Shown piece after piece: positions 7,779 through 19,344 of a stretch of DNA of 32,657 bases; position 1 is the first letter of the stretch; each line of letters opens with the position of its first letter. The DNA lies in contig NZ_JALIGC010000025.1 in assembly GCF_024764775.1 (NCBI RefSeq), positions 1 through 32,657 on the forward strand, read 5' to 3'. The notes beneath the pieces were generated by a model, which worked only from the letters and a program-made list of their open reading frames with translations, was not told where the DNA came from and searched no databases. The DNA is from Scandinavium manionii (GTDB lineage: Bacteria > Pseudomonadota > Gammaproteobacteria > Enterobacterales > Enterobacteriaceae). The position numbers and the translations under genes are program-made.

Positions 7779-8282
7779 ATGCTAAACCAGTTAGAAAGCC
7801 TGACAGAGCGCGTCGGCGGCAGCCACCAGCTTGTTGATCAATGGCTTCAGGTACGTAAACAGTTGATCGTCGCCTATTACAATCTGGTTGGCATTAAGCC
7901 TGGCAAAGGATCGTATATGCGTCTGAACGAGAAAGCACTGGACGATTTTTGTCAGCGCCTGGTGGATTATCTCTCCGCCGGCCATTTCAGTATTTATGAA
8001 CGCATTGTCGGCGAATTGAAAGGTGAAAACCCACTTTTGGCGGCAACAAAGCTCTATCCGCAACTCGAAGGCAACACCCAGCAAATTATGGAAATGTATG
8101 ATTCCAGTCTGGAAACCGCCATTGATGACGACAATTGCATGGAGTTTCAACGGGTGTTATCCGGTCTCGGCGAAGCGCTCGCTGCCCGCTTTACGCTGGA
8201 AGACAGCCTGATTGCGCTGGCACTGGATAACAAGCTAAACGGCAGCGCGAACGATGAAAATCAGATTGCGCGTCCTGCTTGA
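7779..8282 (+). CDS. rsd: Anti-sigma-70 factor Rsd
   Basis: Rsd (Rsd/AlgQ family) binds domain 4 of sigma-70 in stationary phase and lowers its use by RNA polymerase, favouring alternative sigma factors. The 167-residue protein begins MLNQLESLTERVGG and carries the conserved YYNLVGIKP and FCQRLVDYLSAGHF segments. It is nine residues longer than E. coli Rsd (158), with the extra length in the C-terminal tail ending NQIARPA. GGAG precedes the ATG. It is followed by its own terminator before the thiamine operon, so it is a separate unit. Confidence 0.95.
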   Translation: MLNQLESLTERVGGSHQLVDQWLQVRKQLIVAYYNLVGIKPGKGSYMRLNEKALDDFCQRLVDYLSAGHFSIYERIVGELKGENPLLAATKLYPQLEGNTQQIMEMYDSSLETAIDDDNCMEFQRVLSGLGEALAARFTLEDSLIALALDNKLNGSANDENQIARPA

Positions 8283-8316
8283 GTTCTTAAGCGTTAACGA
8301 GTAATTTACATTCTTC

Positions 8317-8340
8317 ACCTCGCCGCTGGCGGGGTTTTAT
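8317..8340 (+). terminator. Terminator of rsd
   Basis: CCTCGCC pairs with GGCGGGG (one G-U pair) around GCT and is followed by TTTTA. It ends directly before the TPP aptamer, insulating the thi operon. Confidence 0.82.
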
Positions 8341-8424
8341 CTTGTCGGAGTGCCCATTTGGGCTGAGACCGTTAATTCGGGATCCGCGGAACCTGATCAG
8401 GTTAGTACCTGCGAAGGGAACAAG
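8341..8424 (+). promoter_or_regulatory. TPP riboswitch (THI element) of thiC
   Basis: The aptamer is closed by P1 (CTTGT 8341-8345 with ACAAG 8420-8424). It contains the conserved core GGGCTGAGA and the ACCTGATCAGGTTAGTACCTGCG segment, the pyrimidine- and pyrophosphate-sensing arms of this class. The 93 bases between the aptamer and the thiC ATG form the expression platform. In E. coli thiC, TPP binding blocks translation start and promotes Rho-dependent termination; no intrinsic terminator is seen here, which fits that mode. Confidence 0.95.
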
Positions 8425-8517
8425 AGTCACACATTTTTACGTCGCCTGATGGCGCGCGTAATCTCTTAGTTCATCCGTCGTCTGACAAGCCATTTCCTCC
8501 ATACACTGGAATGCGCT

Positions 8518-10413
8518 ATGTCTACTACTAAACTCTCCCGCCGCGAACAGCGTGCACACGCCCAACACTTTATCGATACCCTCGAAGGTACGGCTTTCCC
8601 CAACTCAAAACGGATTTATCTCAATGGTTCTCGCGACGATATTCGCGTGCCGATGCGTGAAATCCAGCTCAGCCCAACGCTCCTTGGCGGCTCCAAAGAT
8701 AACCCTCAGTTCGAACAAAACGAAGCCGTGCCGGTGTATGACACTTCCGGCCCGTATGGCGATCCGGATATTGCGATCAACGTGCAGCAGGGCCTGGCCA
8801 AAGTGCGCCAGCCGTGGATTGACGCGCGCCATGATAGCGAACCGCTGGATGAACGCAGCTCCGCTTACACCAAACAACGTTTGGCCGACGATGGCCTCGA
8901 CGAACTGCGGTTCACCGGCCTGCTGACGCCCAAACGCGCCGTCGCGGGAAAATGCGTGACCCAGCTGCACTACGCCCGTCAGGGGATCGTCACCCCTGAA
9001 ATGGAATTCATCGCCATTCGCGAAAACATGGGCCGCGAGCGCATTCGTGGCGAAGTGTTACGCCACCAGCATCCGGGCGAAGGTTTTGGCGCGCGTCTGC
9101 CAGAAAACATCACTCCAGAATTTGTACGCGATGAAGTCGCCGCCGGTCGCGCCATCATTCCAGCCAACATCAATCATCCGGAATCTGAACCGATGATCAT
9201 CGGCCGCAATTTTCTGGTGAAGGTTAACGCCAATATCGGCAACTCGGCGGTCACGTCGTCCATCGAAGAAGAAGTGGAAAAACTGGTGTGGTCGACGCGC
9301 TGGGGCGCAGACACGGTGATGGATTTATCCACCGGGCGCTACATCCACGAAACCCGCGAGTGGATCCTGCGCAACAGCCCGGTGCCGATTGGCACGGTGC
9401 CGATTTATCAGGCGCTGGAGAAAGTGAACGGTATTGCCGAAGACCTGACGTGGGAAGCATTCCGCGACACGCTTCTCGAACAGGCGGAACAGGGAGTAGA
9501 TTACTTCACCATTCACGCGGGCGTTCTGCTGCGCTACGTACCGATGACCGCCAAACGCCTGACCGGCATCGTTTCCCGCGGCGGCTCAATCATGGCGAAA
9601 TGGTGTTTGTCGCACCATCAGGAAAACTTCCTGTATCAGCATTTCCGCGACATTTGCGAAATCTGTGCCGCGTACGATGTGTCCCTCTCGCTGGGCGACG
9701 GCCTACGCCCAGGATCCATTCAGGATGCCAACGACGAAGCACAGTTTGCCGAGCTGCATACCCTTGGCGAACTGACCAAAATCGCCTGGGAATACGACGT
9801 ACAGGTGATGATTGAAGGCCCGGGCCACGTGCCGATGCAGATGATCCGCCGCAACATGACCGAAGAACTGGAACACTGCCACGAAGCGCCGTTCTACACG
9901 CTGGGGCCGTTGACCACCGATATCGCACCGGGCTATGACCATTTCACCTCCGGGATTGGCGCGGCGATGATTGGCTGGTTCGGCTGTGCGATGCTGTGCT
10001 ACGTCACACCAAAAGAGCATCTCGGATTACCGAATAAAGAAGACGTTAAACAAGGGCTTATCACCTACAAAATTGCCGCCCACGCGGCTGATCTGGCGAA
10101 GGGCCATCCGGGTGCGCAAATCCGCGATAACGCCATGTCGAAGGCGCGCTTTGAATTCCGCTGGGAAGACCAGTTCAACCTGGCGCTCGATCCGTTCACC
10201 GCCCGTGCCTATCACGACGAAACCCTGCCGCAGGAATCCGGCAAAGTGGCGCACTTCTGCTCGATGTGCGGGCCGAAGTTCTGCTCGATGAAAATATCCC
10301 AGGAAGTGCGCGACTACGCGGCGGCGCAGACCATCGAAGTGGGCATGGCGGATATGTCAGAAAACTTCCGCGCCAAAGGTGGCGAAATCTATCTGCGTAA
10401 GGAGGAAGCCTGA
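8518..10413 (+). CDS. thiC: HMP-P synthase (phosphomethylpyrimidine synthase)
   Basis: ThiC is a radical-SAM enzyme that rearranges aminoimidazole ribotide into hydroxymethylpyrimidine phosphate, the pyrimidine half of thiamine. The 631 residues equal the E. coli length. The non-classical iron-sulfur motif CX2CX4C is at C581, C584 and C589 near the C-terminus. Signature stretches such as EGPGHVPM and LGPLTTDIAPGYDH are intact. The gene follows a TPP riboswitch and its stop overlaps the thiE start by one base (TGATG), so it leads the thiCEFSGH operon. The ribosome site (CTGGA) is weak, consistent with riboswitch control of translation. Confidence 0.98.
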   Translation: MSTTKLSRREQRAHAQHFIDTLEGTAFPNSKRIYLNGSRDDIRVPMREIQLSPTLLGGSKDNPQFEQNEAVPVYDTSGPYGDPDIAINVQQGLAKVRQPWIDARHDSEPLDERSSAYTKQRLADDGLDELRFTGLLTPKRAVAGKCVTQLHYARQGIVTPEMEFIAIRENMGRERIRGEVLRHQHPGEGFGARLPENITPEFVRDEVAAGRAIIPANINHPESEPMIIGRNFLVKVNANIGNSAVTSSIEEEVEKLVWSTRWGADTVMDLSTGRYIHETREWILRNSPVPIGTVPIYQALEKVNGIAEDLTWEAFRDTLLEQAEQGVDYFTIHAGVLLRYVPMTAKRLTGIVSRGGSIMAKWCLSHHQENFLYQHFRDICEICAAYDVSLSLGDGLRPGSIQDANDEAQFAELHTLGELTKIAWEYDVQVMIEGPGHVPMQMIRRNMTEELEHCHEAPFYTLGPLTTDIAPGYDHFTSGIGAAMIGWFGCAMLCYVTPKEHLGLPNKEDVKQGLITYKIAAHAADLAKGHPGAQIRDNAMSKARFEFRWEDQFNLALDPFTARAYHDETLPQESGKVAHFCSMCGPKFCSMKISQEVRDYAAAQTIEVGMADMSENFRAKGGEIYLRKEEA

Positions 10414-11048
10414 TGATTCAGCCTGATTTCCCTGCGGTGCCGCAGCGCCTGGGCCTTTATCCGGTCGTCGACAGCGTGGAGTGGATTGCGCGTTTGCTGG
10501 ACGTCGGCGTGCGCACGCTCCAGCTGCGCATTAAAGACAAAACCGATGATGAAGTGGAAGCGGACGTTATTGCCGCGATTGCGCTGGGCCACCGCTATCG
10601 CGCCCGGCTGTTTATCAATGATTACTGGCGGCTGGCAGTCAAACATCGGGCCTACGGGGTGCATCTCGGTCAGGAAGATTTGGCCGTAACCGACCTGGAC
10701 GCTATCCGTGACGCAGGCCTGCGGCTCGGTGTTTCGACGCATGACGATATGGAAATTGACGTAGCGCTAGCGGTGAAACCGTCGTACATCGCGCTTGGCC
10801 ATGTTTTTCCGACACAAACCAAGCAGATGCCGTCAGCCCCGCAAGGGCTGGCGCAGCTGGCTGGACATATCGCGCGGTTGAACGATTACCCGACGGTGGC
10901 GATTGGTGGCATTAGCCTCGAACGCGCCCCGTCAGTGCTGGCCACCGGCGTCGGCAGTATTGCGGTCGTCAGCGCCATTACTCAAGCGCAGGACTGGCAG
11001 CTGGCCACCGCGCAACTGCTGGAAATGGCGGGAGCGGGCGATGAATGA
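10413..11048 (+). CDS. thiE: Thiamine phosphate synthase
   Basis: ThiE couples HMP-pyrophosphate with thiazole phosphate to make thiamine monophosphate. The 211 residues equal E. coli ThiE and form a TIM barrel. Visible motifs are LQLRIKDK, FINDYWRLA, the flexible loop GHVFPTQTKQMPSAP and the phosphate-binding AIGGIS and GVGSIAVVSAI. GGAGG lies just upstream, inside the end of thiC. The 3' end overlaps thiF by eight bases (ATGAATGA), so the two are translationally coupled. Confidence 0.97.
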   Translation: MIQPDFPAVPQRLGLYPVVDSVEWIARLLDVGVRTLQLRIKDKTDDEVEADVIAAIALGHRYRARLFINDYWRLAVKHRAYGVHLGQEDLAVTDLDAIRDAGLRLGVSTHDDMEIDVALAVKPSYIALGHVFPTQTKQMPSAPQGLAQLAGHIARLNDYPTVAIGGISLERAPSVLATGVGSIAVVSAITQAQDWQLATAQLLEMAGAGDE

Positions 11049-11796
11049 CCATCAATTTATGCGCTACAGTCGCCAGATCTTGCTCGACGACATCGCAATT
11101 GAAGGGCAGCAGAAGCTGCTCGCCAGTCGGGTGCTGATTGTTGGCCTCGGCGGTCTGGGCTCACCGGCAGCGCTATATCTGGCCGGAGCGGGCATCGGCA
11201 CGCTGGTGCTGGCCGATGATGACCACGTTCATATCAGTAATTTGCAGCGACAAATCCTGTTTACGTCGGCAGATATAGACCAACCCAAATCAGAAGCTAC
11301 CCAACGGCGGCTTTCGCAACTCAACCCGGACATCACGCTTATCGCGCTGAACCAGCGCCTCAGCGAGGAGCCACTCCACCATCAGGTTCAACAGGCCGAT
11401 GTGGTGCTCGACTGTACCGATACGATGGCAAGTCGACAGGCGATTAACGCCGCCTGCGTCGCACACGGTACGCCGCTGATCACCGCCAGCGCTGTCGGCT
11501 TTGGCGGGCAATTGATGGTCGTCACCCCGCAGCTGACGCATGGCTGCTATCGCTGTGTATGGCCCGATGAACTGGAACCCGAACGCAACTGCCGCACCGC
11601 AGGGATCGTCGGGCCGGTTGTTGGCGTGATGGGCACGTTGCAGGCGTTAGAAGCCATCAAACTGTTGTGCGGAATGGAAACGGCGCAGGACGTTCTGCGT
11701 CTGTTCGATGCGCGTTCTGGCAACTGGCGATCGTTGACCCGAACACGCTCAGTTGATTGCCCAGTATGCGGAGGTGCTGATGCACATTCTCGTTAA
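11041..11796 (+). CDS. thiF: ThiS adenylyltransferase
   Basis: ThiF uses ATP to adenylate the C-terminal glycine of ThiS, the first step in loading sulfur for the thiazole ring. It belongs to the E1/MoeB family. I placed the start at 11041 (MNDHQFMRYSRQ), giving the E. coli length of 251; a longer upstream frame is not conserved. The ATP loop GLGGLGSP is at 36-43, the four zinc cysteines are C169, C172, C240 and C243, and C184 in RNCRTAG is the cysteine that can link to ThiS. It overlaps thiE by eight bases and thiS by 17. Confidence 0.97.
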   Translation: MNDHQFMRYSRQILLDDIAIEGQQKLLASRVLIVGLGGLGSPAALYLAGAGIGTLVLADDDHVHISNLQRQILFTSADIDQPKSEATQRRLSQLNPDITLIALNQRLSEEPLHHQVQQADVVLDCTDTMASRQAINAACVAHGTPLITASAVGFGGQLMVVTPQLTHGCYRCVWPDELEPERNCRTAGIVGPVVGVMGTLQALEAIKLLCGMETAQDVLRLFDARSGNWRSLTRTRSVDCPVCGGADAHSR

Positions 11797-11980
11797 CGAT
11801 GAGCGCGTGATATGTGAAGCCGGGATACACGTGGCGGCGCTGCTGGCACAACTCGACCGGGACAAACCCGGCGTCGCACTGGCGCTCAACCAGCAGATTT
11901 TACCGCGCCCCCAATGGGCGGAACATCCGTTGCAGGAAGGCGATGCGCTCCTGCTTTTTCAGGCCATCGCCGGAGGCTGA
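11780..11980 (+). CDS. thiS: Sulfur carrier protein ThiS
   Basis: ThiS is a 66-residue ubiquitin-fold protein that carries sulfur as a thiocarboxylate on its C-terminal Gly-Gly for thiazole formation by ThiG. The start at 11780 (MHILVNDER) gives exactly the family length, although the open frame extends nine codons further upstream into thiF. The chain ends IAGG as required. It overlaps thiF by 17 bases and ends one base before thiG, in the fixed order seen in enterobacteria. Confidence 0.95.
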   Translation: MHILVNDERVICEAGIHVAALLAQLDRDKPGVALALNQQILPRPQWAEHPLQEGDALLLFQAIAGG

Positions 11981-11981
11981 C

Positions 11982-12749
11982 ATGTTACGTATCGCCGATA
12001 AAATCTTTGAATCACACCTGTTCACCGGCACCGGAAAATTTGCGTCGTCTGAGCTAATGGTCGATGCCATTCGGGCCTCTGGTAGCCAACTGGTCACACT
12101 GGCGATGAAGCGCGTCGACCTGCGTCAACACAATGATGCGATTCTCCAGCCACTGCAGGATGCTGGCGTTTCACTTTTGCCGAATACATCCGGAGCCAAA
12201 ACGGCGGAAGAAGCCGTTTTTGCCGCCCGTCTGGCGCGCGAAGCGCTGGGCACGAACTGGCTCAAACTGGAAATTCATCCTGATGCCCGCTGGCTGTTGC
12301 CGGATCCGATTGAAACGCTGAAGGCTGCGGAAATGCTGGTGAAAGAAGGGTTTGTGGTCCTGCCTTACTGCGGTGCCGATCCTGTCCTGTGCAAACGTCT
12401 TGAGGACGTCGGCTGCGCGGCGGTGATGCCGCTGGGCGCGCCGATTGGTTCGAATCAGGGGCTGGAAACCCGGGCGATGCTGGAAATTATTATTGCGCAG
12501 GCCACGGTTCCGGTGGTGGTAGATGCGGGGATTGGCGTGCCGAGCCATGCCGCGCAGGCACTGGAGATGGGGGCTGATGCGGTGCTGGTGAATACCGCGA
12601 TCGCCGTGGCAGATTTTCCCGTTCAGATGGCCACCGCCTTTCGCCTTGCGGTAGAAGCAGGCGTATTGGCGCGTGAAGCAGGGCCTGGTGCAAAAAGCAG
12701 GCAGGCTCAGGCCACCAGCCCGCTGACCGGTTTTCTGGAGGCGTTGTGA
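11982..12749 (+). CDS. thiG: Thiazole synthase
   Basis: ThiG builds the thiazole phosphate ring from deoxyxylulose phosphate, ThiS-thiocarboxylate and dehydroglycine. The start at 11982 (MLRIADKIFESHLFTGTGKF) gives 255 residues; a longer open frame upstream overlaps thiS in another frame and is not conserved. The imine-forming lysine is K95 in NWLKLEIHPD. The phosphate-binding loops PLGAPIGSNQGL and DAGIGVPSHAAQALEMG are intact. GGAGG in the thiS end serves as ribosome site. The stop overlaps thiH by one base (TGATG). It works in a complex with ThiH. Confidence 0.97.
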   Translation: MLRIADKIFESHLFTGTGKFASSELMVDAIRASGSQLVTLAMKRVDLRQHNDAILQPLQDAGVSLLPNTSGAKTAEEAVFAARLAREALGTNWLKLEIHPDARWLLPDPIETLKAAEMLVKEGFVVLPYCGADPVLCKRLEDVGCAAVMPLGAPIGSNQGLETRAMLEIIIAQATVPVVVDAGIGVPSHAAQALEMGADAVLVNTAIAVADFPVQMATAFRLAVEAGVLAREAGPGAKSRQAQATSPLTGFLEAL

Positions 12750-13876
12750 TGGCAACCTTCACTGAACACTGGCGACAGCTCGACTGGGATGACATCCGAC
12801 TGAAAATCCACAGTAAAACAGCGGCGGACGTGGAACGCGCCCTCGCCGCTCGTCAGCTCACCCGAGACCATTTCATGGCCCTGCTCTCCCCTGCAGCCGA
12901 TGCGTATATTGAGCAGCTTGCCCAGCGGGCACAGCTGCTGACCCGCCAGCGTTTTGGCAATACCGTCAGCTTCTACGTTCCACTGTATCTGTCAAATCTC
13001 TGCGCCAACGACTGCACCTACTGCGGCTTTTCAATGAGCAACCGTATCAAACGCAAGACGCTGGATTCACAGGAAATTAGCCGCGAATGCGAGGCGATCC
13101 GCGCGATGGGCTTTGAGCATCTGCTTTTGGTCACCGGCGAGCATCAGGCGAAAGTGGGTATGGATTATTTTCGTCTCCATTTGCCGGATATTCGCCGCCG
13201 GTTTTCGTCAATACAGATGGAGGTTCAGCCCCTGTCGCAGGCTGAGTATGCCGAACTGAAAACGCTGGGCCTCGATGGCGTGATGGTCTATCAGGAAACG
13301 TATCACGAAGCGATGTATGCGCGACATCATCTGAAAGGCAACAAACAGGATTTCATCTGGCGACTGGAAACACCCGACAGATTGGGCAAAGCGGGGATTG
13401 ATAAAATCGGTCTCGGGGCACTAATTGGGCTTTCAGACAGCTGGCGCGTGGATTGCTATATGGTGGCGGAGCATCTGCTCTGGTTGCAGAAGCATTATTG
13501 GCAGAGCCGCTACTCTATCTCATTTCCCCGTTTGCGGCCCTGCGCCGGAGGCGTTGAACCTGCGTCGTTAATGGATGAACGTCAGCTGGTACAAACCATC
13601 TGCGCATTTCGCCTGCTGTCGCCGGACATTGAGCTATCGCTGTCAACCCGTGAATCGCCAGCGTTTCGCGATCGGGTGGTCCCTATCGCCATCAATAACG
13701 TCAGCGCATTTTCCAAAACGCAGCCCGGCGGCTATGCCGACAATCATCCTGAACTGGAGCAGTTTTCGCCGCATGATGGACGCCGTCCGCAAGAGGTCGC
13801 ACAAGCCCTGGTCGCCAGCGGTTTACAGCCAGTATGGAAAGACTGGGACAGCTGGTTGGGGCGCTCCTCGCAATAA
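12749..13876 (+). CDS. thiH: Tyrosine lyase (2-iminoacetate synthase)
   Basis: ThiH is a radical-SAM enzyme that cleaves tyrosine to p-cresol and dehydroglycine, the nitrogen donor for the ThiG reaction. This route is typical of facultative anaerobes. With the ATG at 12749 the protein has 375 residues; a GTG one codon earlier is possible. The CX3CX2C cluster is at C85, C89 and C92 (CANDCTYC). It closes the thi operon. I found no clear intrinsic terminator after it. Confidence 0.97.
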   Translation: MATFTEHWRQLDWDDIRLKIHSKTAADVERALAARQLTRDHFMALLSPAADAYIEQLAQRAQLLTRQRFGNTVSFYVPLYLSNLCANDCTYCGFSMSNRIKRKTLDSQEISRECEAIRAMGFEHLLLVTGEHQAKVGMDYFRLHLPDIRRRFSSIQMEVQPLSQAEYAELKTLGLDGVMVYQETYHEAMYARHHLKGNKQDFIWRLETPDRLGKAGIDKIGLGALIGLSDSWRVDCYMVAEHLLWLQKHYWQSRYSISFPRLRPCAGGVEPASLMDERQLVQTICAFRLLSPDIELSLSTRESPAFRDRVVPIAINNVSAFSKTQPGGYADNHPELEQFSPHDGRRPQEVAQALVASGLQPVWKDWDSWLGRSSQ

Positions 13877-14190
13877 TCTGGCAACGCCTGTCAGTATGAG
13901 AAGAACGTGCTGAACCGGCCTCGCAGAGTCGATCTTCACACATTGCTGAGGAAAATCATGTGCCTTACGCTGTCCGGGTCAGCAGGGAATGTTGACCAGG
14001 GCGGCGATTCCTTCCTCTCCCGCCCTGCCCCATCCATCGATAAAACACGGAATGCAAGTTTACAACAGGGGAAAAACAGGAGCGTACGCAGCGGAACAGT
14101 GCAATTCTTGATTGTTGATACAGACCCGCTACGACTGGCTTTTTTGTCTGCAAGGCTCAAACTGTAACCGGTTTCATTTTTTTGCGGTTA
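13877..14190. other. Intergenic stretch between thiH and PTS genes
   Basis: No convincing gene is seen. A 9-frame check shows only short frames without family resemblance, such as 13907-14167 plus and 13936-14160 minus. There is one clear hairpin, CAGGGCGG (13997-14004) with CCGCCCTG (14020-14027), not followed by a T-run. T-rich tracts occur near 14140 and 14177 without a matching stem. A small RNA or thi operon 3' end cannot be excluded. Confidence 0.4.
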
Positions 14191-14191
14191 T

Positions 14192-14239
14192 CTTTGTGAT
14201 GGCTTACACACAATCGCCGCAAAGCAGTTGTTGAATACT
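14192..14239 (+). promoter_or_regulatory. Candidate CRP-dependent promoter of the PTS pair
   Basis: TGTGA-TGGCTT-ACACA (14195-14210) matches the CRP half-sites at nine of ten bases. A -10-like AATACT lies at 14234-14239 and no -35 is present. That puts the dyad centre about 43 bp upstream of the expected start, close to the -41.5 of class II CRP promoters. Catabolite control of a PTS operon would be sensible, but this is inference. Confidence 0.5.
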
Positions 14240-14285
14240 CCGTCACGCGATAAAGATGGGGTATCAAGGACCATGAGGGCTAGTT

Positions 14286-14591
14286 ATGAAGAACATCGTT
14301 TTATGCTGTGCAGCAGGTATGTCCACCAGCATGCTGGTTCAACGTATGAAAGACGCGGCTCAGAAGAAAGGCGTCGAAGTCACTATCAAGGCAGTCCCTG
14401 TCGCCGAATTCAAAGATAACATCGGCGCCGCTGATATCGTGCTGCTGGGGCCACAAGTGAAATATGAACTGGCTAAGCTCCAGGCAGAAGCCGAGCCGCT
14501 GGGTAAAAAAGTCGCGGTTATCGATATGATGGATTACGGCATGATGAAAGGTGATGTCGTTCTTGAGAAAGCCCTCAAGCTGATGGAGTGA
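14286..14591 (+). CDS. PTS lactose/cellobiose-family EIIB component
   Basis: The 101-residue protein is a cytoplasmic EIIB of the lactose/cellobiose (ChbB/CelA) family, which passes phosphate from EIIA to an incoming sugar. The phospho-accepting cysteine is Cys8 in CCAAGMSTS, matching the CxAGMSTS loop of ChbB; Cys7 beside it is unusual. The rest (VPVAEFKDN, DIVLLGPQVKYEL, DMMDYGMMKGD) fits the fold. GAGGG lies six bases before the ATG. The EIIA gene follows after three bases. No EIIC gene or phospho-glycosidase is nearby, so the sugar is unknown and the pair may work with a distant EIIC or in regulation. Confidence 0.9.
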   Translation: MKNIVLCCAAGMSTSMLVQRMKDAAQKKGVEVTIKAVPVAEFKDNIGAADIVLLGPQVKYELAKLQAEAEPLGKKVAVIDMMDYGMMKGDVVLEKALKLME

Positions 14592-14594
14592 GAT

Positions 14595-14912
14595 GTGGAA
14601 GATTTAGAAACGATTATCATGGAGCTGCTGGTAAATGCTGGCGCTGCACGTAGTTCTGCATTAACCGCACTGCAACTCGCTCGTAAAGGCGATTTTGCTG
14701 CAGCGGAGCAGTCAATGGATGAGTCGCGTGAGTTTGTGAAACATGCGCATACCATTCAGACCCAGTTGATTGGCCTCGACGAAGGCACTGGCAAACTGCC
14801 GGTTAACCTGATTACCGTTCACTCTCAGGACCACCTGATGAACGCAATGGTGATTCAGGATCTGGCGGGCGATATGATTGAACTGTACCGCCGTCTGCCG
14901 CTGGTAAACTAA
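14595..14912 (+). CDS. PTS lactose/cellobiose-family EIIA component
   Basis: This 105-residue EIIA of the lactose/cellobiose family (ChbA/LacF type) takes phosphate from HPr and gives it to EIIB. It is a three-helix protein that forms trimers in the family. The active-site His76 and metal-binding Asp79 stand in VHSQDHLM. It lacks the N-terminal extension of about ten residues found in E. coli ChbA. The start is a GTG at 14595, preceded by GGAG within the end of the EIIB gene; the ATG two bases earlier is out of frame and stops at once. It ends before a strong terminator. Confidence 0.9.
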   Translation: MEDLETIIMELLVNAGAARSSALTALQLARKGDFAAAEQSMDESREFVKHAHTIQTQLIGLDEGTGKLPVNLITVHSQDHLMNAMVIQDLAGDMIELYRRLPLVN

Positions 14913-14939
14913 TAATACGATTTTCCTCAGACACACAAG

Positions 14940-14968
14940 ATGCCCGCAATGCGGGCATTTTTGTTTTT
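14940..14968 (+). terminator. Terminator of the PTS pair
   Basis: ATGCCCGC and GCGGGCAT form a perfect 8-bp stem with loop AAT, followed by TTTTTGTTTTT. It ends rightward transcription before the convergent rpoC. Confidence 0.92.
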
Positions 14969-14997
14969 GCCTATAGACGACCGCGTACGGCAGCCAT

Positions 14998-15024
14998 AAA
15001 AAAACCCGCCGAAGCGGGTTTTTA
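14998..15024 (-). terminator. Terminator of the rplJL-rpoBC operon
   Basis: On the minus strand AAACCCGC, loop TTCG, GCGGGTTT is followed by a run of seven T. It lies 20 bases after the rpoC stop. A-rich sequence on the other side could also let it act rightward. Confidence 0.92.
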
Positions 15025-15044
15025 TTTAGCGTTATCAGCAACGA

Positions 15045-19268
<4,224 letters not shown>

Positions 19269-19344
19269 GGATTTGCTCCCGTCGGAGTTAGCACAATCTG
19301 GCGCCGGGTATTACCCCGGCACCAGTGACCTGTTTGAGCGAGAG

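Noticed and set aside
11814..11981. 56-codon N-terminal extension of ThiG
   Set aside because: It overlaps thiS in another frame and lies before the conserved MLRIADK start with a good ribosome site.
13997..14027. Hairpin considered as the thi operon terminator
   Set aside because: The 8-bp stem is good but the following bases are CCCCATCC, not a T-run.
13907..14167. Possible 86-codon gene between thiH and the PTS pair
   Set aside because: No ribosome site, no family resemblance, low-complexity composition, and an overlapping frame of similar length on the other strand.
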